From a bacterium (GTDB lineage Bacteria; Bacillota; Clostridia; Lachnospirales; Lachnospiraceae): 64,000 bases of DNA. This document shows, in pieces, positions 28,322-36,402 of this stretch. Made by a program: the position numbers and the translations under genes. Positions within the stretch are counted from its first letter, which is position 1; each line of letters starts with the position of its first letter. The notes under the pieces were generated by a model, which saw only the letters and a list, made by a program, of their open reading frames with translations, did not search any database and had not been told where the DNA came from. The stretch spans positions 1 through 64,000 of the forward strand of contig JAUNJY010000003.1 in NCBI GenBank assembly GCA_030535455.1, in the 5' to 3' direction.

Positions 28322-29686
28322 CTATAGCATTATCTTTACAGCCTTAATATCCTGCACTAGCTTATTTAAGATCTGAGTTGCTTGTATATATAGCTCTTCT
28401 GCCTCTTCTAAATGATTGTTTTGTATTTCATAATAGCATTTTACTGCACAGTCATGTAATTCTTTATGATTCTTTTTAAGAGCAATGAAATTATGATTGG
28501 TTAGCAGGTGTTCCTCTTTTACCGAAGCAATCCATTTGCCAAGCTTGCAGCCATCTGAATTTCTTAAGGAGTTGACCTCTAATTGTTCAAACTTTCCCAC
28601 TGCATTATGTAATCTCCACGTGAAAATGATATGGTCTGTTTCAAAGATATCCATCCATTCTTTCTGATCAAGATTAGCCGTAAATCTGGCAAGTGCACCA
28701 CGAATACGGTCTGACTCACGTATGATGGTAAAGACATATTTTCCTGCTTCCCCGCACAGGCTTGCCAGCTCATCGTAAGAAGCACTCATTCCGTCAATTG
28801 ACGTTAAAAATTCTCCTGCGGTAGTATCTTGCTTCTTAACATATGAAAAGATATGTTCCATCTGTCTATTGATTGCCTCCATCTGATGATTGATGGACTG
28901 AATGTCAGTCACTGACTTTTCTACAATGGAATTTCCATTTTGCAATCGAGAAGACATCTGCTCAATATTCCCTACCAGATTGTCTGTGCTGTCCTGCAAT
29001 TCTTTTACATACTTCATAATGTCTTCTGCTGAAGCGGTAGTACTCTCTGACATTACCTTTACTTCACTTGCAACTACTCCAAATCCCTTTCCTGCATCAC
29101 CTGCTCTTGCAGCCTCAATCGATGCATTTAAGGCTAACAGGTTGCTTTGAGCAGCCAATTGTTTTACTATGTCAACAATCTCATTGATTTTTGCTGTCTT
29201 TGTTTTAAACTCCTGAACCATTTCATAGATGCGGTTCATATCTTCTGTCGATTGATTTACCACTTCAATACTCTGGTTCATATTATGTACGCTGGTTACG
29301 GTGCTTCCCACTGCATGAGAAACAGACTCCCTTACTTCTTCCACAATTCCGGTTATATTTGAAATAGACTCTCCCAATTCCTTGCTGGAGTCCTTCATAT
29401 GATCGATAGAATTAGTCTGTTTTGAAACAGTGTCTAACATTTCCTTTATAATTGAGTTTTTGGTTACCACCTTTAGCGATTGGTTCATACGTTCCACATA
29501 CTCATTATTTTTGGATTTTGTTGTAGCGATCAGCTGGTTAATTAAAGAAGCCGCCTCTTTATCTTCTAAGCTGTCTATCTCCAGCTCACTACATTCTCCA
29601 TTGATTACTTTTTTAATCTGATCTAGTAAACGTTCCCTTTGGTTATGTAATAATTCTACTTCTTTTGACTTATTTAGTGCAAACAT
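28322..29686 (-). CDS. Soluble chemoreceptor with C-terminal CZB domain
   Basis: The 454-residue protein has no membrane segment or signal peptide. An N-terminal coiled-coil leads into an MCP signalling domain whose hairpin tip reads QSNLLALNASIEAARAGDAGKGF, the CheA/CheW contact region. The C-terminal 120 residues match the chemoreceptor zinc-binding (CZB) domain: DHIIFTWRLHN, then DGCKLGKWI with the Cys, and a KELH histidine. CZB domains bind zinc and can sense oxidants. The frame opens at 29731, but the ATG at 29686 is preferred after AGGGAGAA. It is monogenic; che genes are not in the window. Confidence 0.88.
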   Translation of the reverse strand: MFALNKSKEVELLHNQRERLLDQIKKVINGECSELEIDSLEDKEAASLINQLIATTKSKNNEYVERMNQSLKVVTKNSIIKEMLDTVSKQTNSIDHMKDSSKELGESISNITGIVEEVRESVSHAVGSTVTSVHNMNQSIEVVNQSTEDMNRIYEMVQEFKTKTAKINEIVDIVKQLAAQSNLLALNASIEAARAGDAGKGFGVVASEVKVMSESTTASAEDIMKYVKELQDSTDNLVGNIEQMSSRLQNGNSIVEKSVTDIQSINHQMEAINRQMEHIFSYVKKQDTTAGEFLTSIDGMSASYDELASLCGEAGKYVFTIIRESDRIRGALARFTANLDQKEWMDIFETDHIIFTWRLHNAVGKFEQLEVNSLRNSDGCKLGKWIASVKEEHLLTNHNFIALKKNHKELHDCAVKCYYEIQNNHLEEAEELYIQATQILNKLVQDIKAVKIML

Positions 29687-29775
29687 ATTTATAGTCTTCT
29701 CCCTTCGACATATTCTGAGCGCATACATCATTATACTACTTATAATTGAATAATTCCATTACTTCTACTTTTAAA

Positions 29776-29816
29776 TAAGAAGAAATCCAGGTACTCCTGC
29801 CCCAGACTTCTTCTTA
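29776..29816 (-). terminator. Terminator after the PTS permease gene
   Basis: TAAGAAGAA (29776-29784) pairs with TTCTTCTTA (29808-29816), with further pairing inside (CCAGG/CCTGG type), followed by ATTTAAAA on the minus strand. Confidence 0.65.
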
Positions 29817-29830
29817 CTACAATACTTTCT

Positions 29831-31963
29831 CTATTTTACAGTAAAGATTTCTTCTCCTGCTTCACATTCACCTGCTTTTGTGTGGTAGACGTTTTGATCG
29901 TCTTTTAAGTTGGTAATGACAAATGGAGTTGCGATATGGGCAGCATTGTCCCTGATAAACTCTAAATCAATTTCCATCAGCTTGTCACCCTTCTTCACCC
30001 TGTCACCATCTTTTACAGCTACCTCGAAGCCTTTTCCATCTAATTTAACCGTATCAATGCCAACATGGATCAGCAGTTCCATACCATTGTCTGCTGTCAA
30101 TCCAATGGCATGCTTTGTTGGAAATACAAAGGTAACCTCAGCGTCACAAGGTGCATATACCACATTGTCCGTCGGAATGATTACGACGCCGCTTCCCATC
30201 ATTTTTTCAGAAAATGCAGTATCCGGCGCTTCTGTTACATCCTCTACTCGTCCTTTGATTGGATTTGCAAAGACAGCTTCTTTATGCGTACTGTTTGGTT
30301 CTTCTACGACTACTGGTTCTTTCTCTGTCTCTTCTGGCTCTTTTGAAGCTGCTTCTGGTGCCTCGGCATCCATATAATCTTCTAAGTTTGACTTAATGAC
30401 GCTTACCCTAGGGCCATAAATTACCTGTACACCCAGTCCCTTCTTGATCACACCTGCTGCTCCCGACTCTTTTAGTACTGCCTCATCTACTTTCTTTGCA
30501 TCTTTTACTGTGCAACGAAGCCTTGTTGCGCAACAATCCACATCGGAGATATTCTCTAATCCGCCCAATCCTTTGGTGATTAAGGCAGATACCCTGTTGT
30601 TATCAGACTGGCTGTTCTTAGTTCCCTTCTTCTCTTCTTTGGCTGCATTTACATCCGCTCTTGTATACAGCTTGACTTCATCCTCATCTTCTCCACGGCC
30701 TGGTGTCTTATAATTAAATGCTTTGATCAAGAATAGAAATAGGAAATAGTACACTACAAAGTAACCAATACCAACCACCACAATCATAATCCAATTGGTC
30801 TTTGCATTTCCTTGCAGGATGCCAAATAAGGTCATGTCAATCAGACCTCCGGAAAATGTCATCCCGACACCAACTTTAAATATGTGCATCAGCATATAGG
30901 CAAGACCTGCAAATACACAATGAATAACATATAAAAGAGGAGCTACAAATAGGAATGTAAATTCCAATGGCTCTGTAATTCCTGTAATCATGCTTGTTAA
31001 AGCAGCAGACAATAACAGTCCACCTACTACTTTTCGTTTCTCTGGTCTTGCTGCCTTATACATGGCAAGTGCTGCACCTGGCAAACCAAAGATCATAAGT
31101 GGAAACTTTCCTGACATAAATCGAGTAGCGGATACACTGAATTTGGTCACTGAACCATCTGCTAACTCTGCAAAGAATATATTCTGGGCACCTTCAATCA
31201 GCTGTCCGCCAACGATTGCAGTACCACCAACTCCTGTCTGCCAGAATGGCAAATAAAATACATGGTGCAGACCAAACGGTATCAGGGCTCGTTCGATAAA
31301 TCCATAGACCCAGGTTCCTGCATAGCCTGAACGTAATACAAGATCACCTAATGCGTAAATACCACTTTGTATTGTAGGCCAAATAAAGGACATAAGTATA
31401 CCAACAAATACGTAGACTAAGGATGAAATGATTGGAACAAATCTGGCTCCTCCAAAGAAGGATAACACAGGTGGCAATTCAATCTTATAGAAGCGGTTGT
31501 GTAATGCTGCTACACCAAGTCCTACGATGATACCGCCAAATACACCCATTTGTAAGGAGCTGATTCCCACTACGTCTGCAACGGATCCTGATGGAAGTTT
31601 ATCGGCTAATCCTCGAATATCAATCATGGCTGCAATGGCAGAGTGCATAATAAAGAAAGCAATGGCTGCGGCTAATGCTGCCACTTCCTTTTCCTTCTTT
31701 GCCATACCGATGGCAACACCAATTGCAAATATGATTGGCAGATTTGCAAATACAATGTCACCACATTTATTAAATACTGTAAGCAATCCGTATAAGAAGG
31801 TTCCTTCTCCTAAAAATCTGGTTAATCCATATGCATCTACCATAGTCTGGTTTGTAAACGAACCGCCAATACCTAATAACAGTCCTGCTACCGGCAGGAT
31901 TGCAATTGGCAGCATAAAGGATCTGCCTACACGCTGCAGTACACCAAAAACTTTATCTTTCAT
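29831..31963 (-). CDS. Glucose-family PTS permease, IICBA fusion
   Basis: A 710-residue phosphotransferase sugar importer with domains in the order IIC (about 1-420, ten or so membrane segments), IIB (about 455-540) and IIA (about 580-710). IIB has the phosphorylatable Cys in DVDCCATRLR, and IIA has the histidines in KHAIGL and LIHVGID. The family imports and phosphorylates glucose, N-acetylglucosamine or related sugars. FGLPGAALAMY and GITEPLEF motifs are typical. The frame opens at 31990; the ATG at 31963 is chosen because GGAGG precedes it by 5 bases. Being self-contained for IIA, it needs only Enzyme I and a His15 HPr, neither encoded here. Confidence 0.9.
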   Translation of the reverse strand: MKDKVFGVLQRVGRSFMLPIAILPVAGLLLGIGGSFTNQTMVDAYGLTRFLGEGTFLYGLLTVFNKCGDIVFANLPIIFAIGVAIGMAKKEKEVAALAAAIAFFIMHSAIAAMIDIRGLADKLPSGSVADVVGISSLQMGVFGGIIVGLGVAALHNRFYKIELPPVLSFFGGARFVPIISSLVYVFVGILMSFIWPTIQSGIYALGDLVLRSGYAGTWVYGFIERALIPFGLHHVFYLPFWQTGVGGTAIVGGQLIEGAQNIFFAELADGSVTKFSVSATRFMSGKFPLMIFGLPGAALAMYKAARPEKRKVVGGLLLSAALTSMITGITEPLEFTFLFVAPLLYVIHCVFAGLAYMLMHIFKVGVGMTFSGGLIDMTLFGILQGNAKTNWIMIVVVGIGYFVVYYFLFLFLIKAFNYKTPGRGEDEDEVKLYTRADVNAAKEEKKGTKNSQSDNNRVSALITKGLGGLENISDVDCCATRLRCTVKDAKKVDEAVLKESGAAGVIKKGLGVQVIYGPRVSVIKSNLEDYMDAEAPEAASKEPEETEKEPVVVEEPNSTHKEAVFANPIKGRVEDVTEAPDTAFSEKMMGSGVVIIPTDNVVYAPCDAEVTFVFPTKHAIGLTADNGMELLIHVGIDTVKLDGKGFEVAVKDGDRVKKGDKLMEIDLEFIRDNAAHIATPFVITNLKDDQNVYHTKAGECEAGEEIFTVK

Positions 31964-32082
31964 TTTTGCCTCCAAAAATAGTTTTCTCACAAATATATTA
32001 CTTGATTATGATATGCGGTTTCCAAGTTTTCATACAAGCATTCCTGGAGTTTGCCTGATGAGGCTTTGCTTAGGCATAAAAA

Positions 32083-32144
32083 AAACAGGCATCTGTCTCT
32101 ACGTAGCAACTTGTTGTTTGCTCATGTAGGACAAATTCCTGTTT
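32083..32144 (-). terminator. Terminator after the DegV gene
   Basis: AAACAGG (32083-32089) pairs with CCTGTTT (32138-32144), and an inner stem (TGTC.CTAC with GTAGGACA) extends it. Eight T follow on the minus strand. It starts 16 bases after the degV stop. Confidence 0.85.
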
Positions 32145-32159
32145 CTTTCTTTTATGATA

Positions 32160-33020
32160 TTAGTTTACTTTTTTTGCACATGCAACCGCAAGTGAACCCG
32201 GTCCAATATGGCAAGCCACACTAAGACCTAATGGATAAATCACGATATCTGCGTTTGGCCAGATTTCTTGTAATTCTTTTTTAAATCCTTCTGCTTGTTC
32301 ACGGTCTTCCGTATATGCAACACCTAATGACATGTTGTTGCATTCAGGATCATGAAAACGTTCTTCTAAGTCTTTTTGAATTGCAGAAATCATAAGCTTC
32401 TTTGCACTCTTCATGGAACGTGCTTTTGCAAAGGAATCTAATTTTTCACCTTGAATCGTAAGGACTGGCTTAATGCTTAATACAGTTCCTACTGCTGCTG
32501 CAGTTGCTGTAATACGTCCGCCCTTTTTCAAGTACTTTAATGTATTTACAGTAATGTAAATGCTTGATTCATATTTATCTGCTTCTAAGCATTCACGGAT
32601 TTCTTTTGCAGTCTTTCCTTGCTCTGCTAACTGTTTTGCATTTAATGCAGATTGTAATTGTGTTAAGGATACGCGGTGGTCATTTACCACTTCGACCTTG
32701 CCATCATAATCTTCTGCTAACATCTTTGCTGTCTGACAAGAACCACTAAGACCTGAGGACATTGGAATATGCACGATCTGATCGTACTCTTCTAAGATCT
32801 CGTCCCATAATGTCATAATGGAATCTGGTGTTGGCTGACTAGTTAAAACATCTGTATTATCTGCTAATTTATTATAAAATTCCTCTTGGGATAATGTAAT
32901 ACCCTCAAAAAAAGTTGTTTCATTTATCATAAATGGCATTGGAAGAATAAATAAACCTAAGTCTTTACCTTCTTGTTGTGTTACACCACTATTACTGTCT
33001 GTTACAATTGCAACTTTCAT
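32160..33020 (-). CDS. DegV-family fatty-acid-binding protein
   Basis: The 286-residue protein matches DegV/FakB: the start VAIVTDSNSGV, the conserved TSQPTPDSIM segment with the lipid-contacting Ser/Thr, and the IPMSSGLSGSCQTA motif. A C-terminal domain ends in HIGPGSLAVAC. FakB proteins present fatty acids to the kinase FakA; the partner kinase is not in the window. The gene lies alone between a glycosyltransferase gene and the PTS gene and has its own terminator. Confidence 0.88.
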   Translation of the reverse strand: MKVAIVTDSNSGVTQQEGKDLGLFILPMPFMINETTFFEGITLSQEEFYNKLADNTDVLTSQPTPDSIMTLWDEILEEYDQIVHIPMSSGLSGSCQTAKMLAEDYDGKVEVVNDHRVSLTQLQSALNAKQLAEQGKTAKEIRECLEADKYESSIYITVNTLKYLKKGGRITATAAAVGTVLSIKPVLTIQGEKLDSFAKARSMKSAKKLMISAIQKDLEERFHDPECNNMSLGVAYTEDREQAEGFKKELQEIWPNADIVIYPLGLSVACHIGPGSLAVACAKKVN

Positions 33021-33118
33021 CGGTATACTCCTTCTCTAATACTAATCTTTTTCGATATAAACAATATTATATAATAAATTGTCCATAAAAGTAACCTTAA
33101 ATTGTATTTTTCCTCAAG

Positions 33119-34135
33119 TTATGCATTTGCTACAGTATTTGCTAATTCCTTATACTGCTGCTCTAAACTTTCCTGCCCTAATTTGGCATAACATTCAGAA
33201 AGGCGAATATATGCTAACTTCCCTTGATACTTTAAGGAAAGACTGGCTTCTGCCTCATGTACGGCATTGTAATACCAAAGTGCCGCCTCTTCGTAGTCTT
33301 CCTGTTCTAAATAAAATTCACCAATTTCATAACAGACCTCGGAACATGGCGTTGTGACCATTGCCTTCATTGCATATTTGAAAAATAGGATCGGGTCCTT
33401 TTTCAGTCTGGCACAATGAGAAAGTACACAAATCGTATTCAAGACTTCTTCGGAACTTCTCCCTTGTTCATAAAATACACTTGTAAAATACGCTTCTGCC
33501 TCTAAGAAATCCTGATCATTTCCTGCAATAAACAGTTCCTTGGCATACATGGTAAGGATACGGCTTCCCAAACGTTCTCCTCTTTTTATTGCCTTTTGAA
33601 ATGTGGCAAAATCCCTGGACGCATGATTTTCATGTGGCTTATGGGTAATCACAATTTCACTGTCATAAATCACAGGATCTATTCTTAGAGTCTCATGAAC
33701 GGGATCAATAAATTCAAATTTTCTTATTCGTTTAAATAATTTTGGTCGATACTCTTCGTCGTAGTTATAGACCGTGTTATGTTCCATCTGATTTCCGTAC
33801 TTCATCTGTACAATATCGATTTCAGGAAGGAGTACTTGCTTTAACTGTGAAAATCTCAAATGGTTTTCTTCATCTAGTACCTCATCGGCATCGGCAATAT
33901 AGATATAATCTTTGGTTGCCTTGCTGATACAGTAGTTCCTTGCTTTGGAAAAATCATCTTCCCATTTATATTCAAATATCTTTTCTGTATATTCTTTAGC
34001 GATTTCCTTTGTCTGATCGATGGATCCGGTGTCCACGATTATGAGTTCATCCATAAGTCCATGAAGTGAATCAAGACATCTTCTTAAGTTTCTCTCCTCA
34101 TTTTTTACAATCATACATAATGAGATTGATATCAT
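33119..34135 (-). CDS. GT2 glycosyltransferase with C-terminal TPR-like helices
   Basis: A 338-residue protein. The N-terminal GT-A domain opens with ISLCMIVKNEERNLRRCLDSL, has the DTGSIDQT nucleotide-binding stretch and the DADEVLD metal-binding DxD motif (about 90-100). The last 130 residues are helical, TPR-like repeats (YEIGEFYLEQEDYEEAALWYYNA). Family members of this layout glycosylate proteins or wall polymers. The frame extends upstream, but the ATG at 34135 is six bases after AGGAGG and gives MISISLCMIV. It is 10 bases after the LspA-like gene and next to flagellin genes, so flagellin is one candidate acceptor; this is inference. Confidence 0.82.
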   Translation of the reverse strand: MISISLCMIVKNEERNLRRCLDSLHGLMDELIIVDTGSIDQTKEIAKEYTEKIFEYKWEDDFSKARNYCISKATKDYIYIADADEVLDEENHLRFSQLKQVLLPEIDIVQMKYGNQMEHNTVYNYDEEYRPKLFKRIRKFEFIDPVHETLRIDPVIYDSEIVITHKPHENHASRDFATFQKAIKRGERLGSRILTMYAKELFIAGNDQDFLEAEAYFTSVFYEQGRSSEEVLNTICVLSHCARLKKDPILFFKYAMKAMVTTPCSEVCYEIGEFYLEQEDYEEAALWYYNAVHEAEASLSLKYQGKLAYIRLSECYAKLGQESLEQQYKELANTVANA

Positions 34136-34145
34136 TTGCATCCTC

Positions 34146-34592
34146 CTAATTTCCCTTTTTAAATAGTTGTGCGATGATGCAAACCGCACCTCCTAGCATA
34201 ATAAACATATCGGCTAAATTAAATACAATCTTCTTTAATTTCTTACCAAAGTTAAAGCTAAAATAATCTACCACATATCCATATTGGTAGCGATCGATCA
34301 TATTGCTTAATGCGCCCCCTAAGATTAATGCCATTCCCAATTGAAAGAGCCTGCTTTCCTTCTTGTGCATCAACCAGCATAACAATATCAATAATGCCCC
34401 TATTACAGTGGTAGTCAGTATTTTTACGTATTTTGTATACTTGCTGAAATAGCTTAGTGCGATTCCCTTGTTATGAAACTTATTCAGTAAAATCTTATCT
34501 TTTAAAATAAGATGTTCTTTTTCTAGGTTCTCTTCCATGTGTCGCTTGATTATTAATTCTAGAATTATAATTGCTGCTATGATATAAAACAT
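34146..34592 (-). CDS. Signal peptidase II (LspA) family protein
   Basis: A 148-residue protein with four hydrophobic segments in the LspA pattern. The catalytic region is recognisable: SNMIDRYQYGYVVDYFSF holds one conserved Asp and FNLADMFIMLGG holds the other. The N-terminal NKGIALSYFS corresponds to the family N-x-G-x-A-F/S motif. LspA removes lipoprotein signal peptides after Lgt acts. The middle is divergent and the gene is paired with a glycosyltransferase, so this may be a paralogue rather than the housekeeping LspA. It lies outside any visible lipoprotein operon. Confidence 0.75.
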   Translation of the reverse strand: MFYIIAAIIILELIIKRHMEENLEKEHLILKDKILLNKFHNKGIALSYFSKYTKYVKILTTTVIGALLILLCWLMHKKESRLFQLGMALILGGALSNMIDRYQYGYVVDYFSFNFGKKLKKIVFNLADMFIMLGGAVCIIAQLFKKGN

Positions 34593-34691
34593 GACTCCAC
34601 TCCTTTGCTTTTTTGTATTTTGTTATAGGGTTATTTTAACCTATTATGAGGAAGATGGATAGAGGGGATGTAAATAAAGTCGGGAGGATTA

Positions 34692-34755
34692 ACACAGTTT
34701 GCCCGCGCCGAATAGGGGCGTGTTATCGATATGCACCTTTTCGGCGAGTGTGCAT
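34692..34755. repeat. Dispersed intergenic element, copy C (lacks the palindrome)
   Basis: This segment has CCGCGCCGAA, then CACCTTTTCGGCGAGTGTGCATC, matching both ends of copies A and B, with a different inner part. The GTTTTGC/GCAAAAC palindrome is missing. It lies between the first flagellin terminator and the LspA-like gene. Confidence 0.45.
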
Positions 34756-34784
34756 CGTACGCTCTGTCGCACATTAATTAAAAA

Positions 34785-34815
34785 AGCTCCGCCCCGGTAG
34801 TCCCAGGACGAAGCT
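34785..34815 (-). terminator. Terminator after flagellin 1
   Basis: Read as minus-strand RNA, AGCTTCGTCC pairs fully with GGGCGGAGCT through G-U wobbles, followed by TTTTTAATT. The wobbles fail on the other strand, which identifies the direction. Confidence 0.85.
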
Positions 34816-34849
34816 CATTGTTGTGTTTGATTTCGTTATATCGTACTTA

Positions 34850-36118
34850 TTATTGAAGTAAGGATAATACACCTTGAGTAGAGTTCTTAGCTTGAGCAAG
34901 CATAGATTGAGATGCTTGTTGAAGAATAGAGCTCTTAGAGTATTTCACCATTTCTTCTGCCATATCAACGTCACGAATACGAGATTCTGCTGATTGAAGG
35001 TTTTCAGAAGAGTTATCTAAGTTTGAGATAGTGTGCTCTAAACGGTTTTGAACTGCACCTAACGCAGAACGTTGTTTAGAAACTGTTTTGATTGCTGCAT
35101 CAATTGTATCTAATGCACCAGAAGCTTTAGTTGATGTTGAAACATCAATGCTCTTAATTGTAAATGTATCACCATCTGCATAATCAGTAGATGCAAGCCC
35201 TAAAGAAGATAAATCCACTTTAGTTATTCCATCTGTTAATGTGTATTCTTTTCCACCAGCTGTTGTAGTTGTACCAACCAGTTCACCATCTTTTAAAAGG
35301 TTTGTTCCGCTGATTTTGTAATCACCTGCAGACAACTTATTTCCTGCTGTGGCACCTAATGTTACTTGAACATCCGCATTAGTAGTACCTTTATTAGAAA
35401 CAGTTATCTGTGCACCTTCATTTAATGGAGTTGTTAATTCAACAGTCTTACTATTAGCTAATGTAATAGTAGTCTTATCAGCAGCATTTGTAAAAGTACC
35501 AAGTACGTTACCTTTATCATCTAATAGGTTACTTCCCTTAACTGTATAAGTTCCTTCTGCTAACTCATTAGCGTTTGTAACACCAGTCTGTTTGTTAAGT
35601 ACGATACCACCTTTTAAACCTAAAGAACCTGAATTCATAGAATCAATGTTAACAGTTAACGTTTGACCAGAGTTAGCACCGATTTGGAAAGTACCTGTGT
35701 AAGAACCATCAATTAAGTTTTTCGTATTGAATTGAGTTGTATCAGCAATACGATCGATTTCTTTTGTTAATTGTGTGATTTCTTCTTCAATTGCAGTTCT
35801 ATCTTCTTTAGCGTTTGTATCGTTAGCTGCTTGTACAGATAATTCTCTCATTCTTTGAAGAATGTTGTGAGTTTCATCTAAAGCACCTTCAGCTGTTTGA
35901 ATTAAAGAGATACCATCTTGAGCGTTTGTAGATGCTTGATCTAAACCTCTGATTTGTCCTCTCATTTTTTCAGAAATTGATAAACCAGCTGCATCATCAC
36001 CAGCACGGTTAATTCTGTAACCTGAAGATAATTTTTCTGTAGATTTTGAAAGGTTAGTTGCGTTGATTCCTAATTGTCTGTTAGCATTTGCTGCTGACAT
36101 ATTGTGTTGTACTATCAT
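34850..36118 (-). CDS. Flagellin 1
   Basis: A 422-residue flagellin that builds the flagellar filament. The N-terminal D0/D1 region (about 1-165; MIVQHNMSAANANRQLG, then IQTAEGALDETHNILQRMREL) and the C-terminal D1/D0 region (about 335-422; ending in STQGVLSLLQ) are near-identical to flagellin 2. The surface-exposed middle differs and has two internal repeats of the form G-x-Y-x-V/I-x-G-S/T-N-L-L. Transcribed from a sigma-28-type promoter, its leader has a CsrA-type hairpin before a GGAGG. Separate terminators suggest that the two flagellins are separate transcripts. Confidence 0.96.
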   Translation of the reverse strand: MIVQHNMSAANANRQLGINATNLSKSTEKLSSGYRINRAGDDAAGLSISEKMRGQIRGLDQASTNAQDGISLIQTAEGALDETHNILQRMRELSVQAANDTNAKEDRTAIEEEITQLTKEIDRIADTTQFNTKNLIDGSYTGTFQIGANSGQTLTVNIDSMNSGSLGLKGGIVLNKQTGVTNANELAEGTYTVKGSNLLDDKGNVLGTFTNAADKTTITLANSKTVELTTPLNEGAQITVSNKGTTNADVQVTLGATAGNKLSAGDYKISGTNLLKDGELVGTTTTAGGKEYTLTDGITKVDLSSLGLASTDYADGDTFTIKSIDVSTSTKASGALDTIDAAIKTVSKQRSALGAVQNRLEHTISNLDNSSENLQSAESRIRDVDMAEEMVKYSKSSILQQASQSMLAQAKNSTQGVLSLLQ

Positions 36119-36167
36119 ATGTAATTCCTCCTTGAGTTTACTTAAGCTTTTGCTTAAGTTCTATTCC

Positions 36168-36185
36168 AATAGCATCCGTGCTATT
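36168..36185 (-). promoter_or_regulatory. Predicted CsrA-binding hairpin in the flagellin 1 leader
   Basis: On the minus strand AATAGCA-CGGA-TGCTATT forms a perfect 7-bp hairpin with CGGA in the loop, close to the CsrA consensus ACARGGAUGU. It lies about 40 bases before the GGAGG of the RBS, itself a second GGA site. A further 8-bp hairpin (36140-36159) sits between. Confidence 0.6.
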
Positions 36186-36220
36186 GTTTATCTTTCAGTA
36201 AATTTCTTTACCTGTTTAAT

Positions 36221-36247
36221 ATATCGGAGGGTGAAATTTAATCTTTA
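36221..36247 (-). promoter_or_regulatory. Sigma-28 (SigD) type promoter of flagellin 1
   Basis: On the minus strand TAAA (36244-36247) and CCGATAT (36221-36227) are separated by 16 bases, matching the SigD consensus seen at Bacillus hag. Confidence 0.85.
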
Positions 36248-36356
36248 TATTTCTAAGTATTGATTTTTTAGTTTTTTGGTAGTTTTTTCTTTTTTAGTAT
36301 CTAATAGTTCTTTTTTAGCAGGAGTCTTGAAGAGAGCTTTTCTGTTCATTAAAAAT

Positions 36357-36380
36357 AGGCTGACGAATAATCGCCAGCCT
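36357..36380 (-). terminator. Terminator after flagellin 2
   Basis: AGGCTGACGA pairs with TCGCCAGCCT (one mismatch) around an ATAA loop, followed on the minus strand by ATTTTTAATG. Confidence 0.85.
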
Positions 36381-36402
36381 AAATAAATTACATAATTTAA
36401 AA

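Noticed and set aside
31990..32060. Possible CcpA (cre) site before the PTS gene
   Set aside because: TTGGAAACCGCATATCA resembles a cre site, but the central CG is displaced by one base, so the match fails at the most conserved position.
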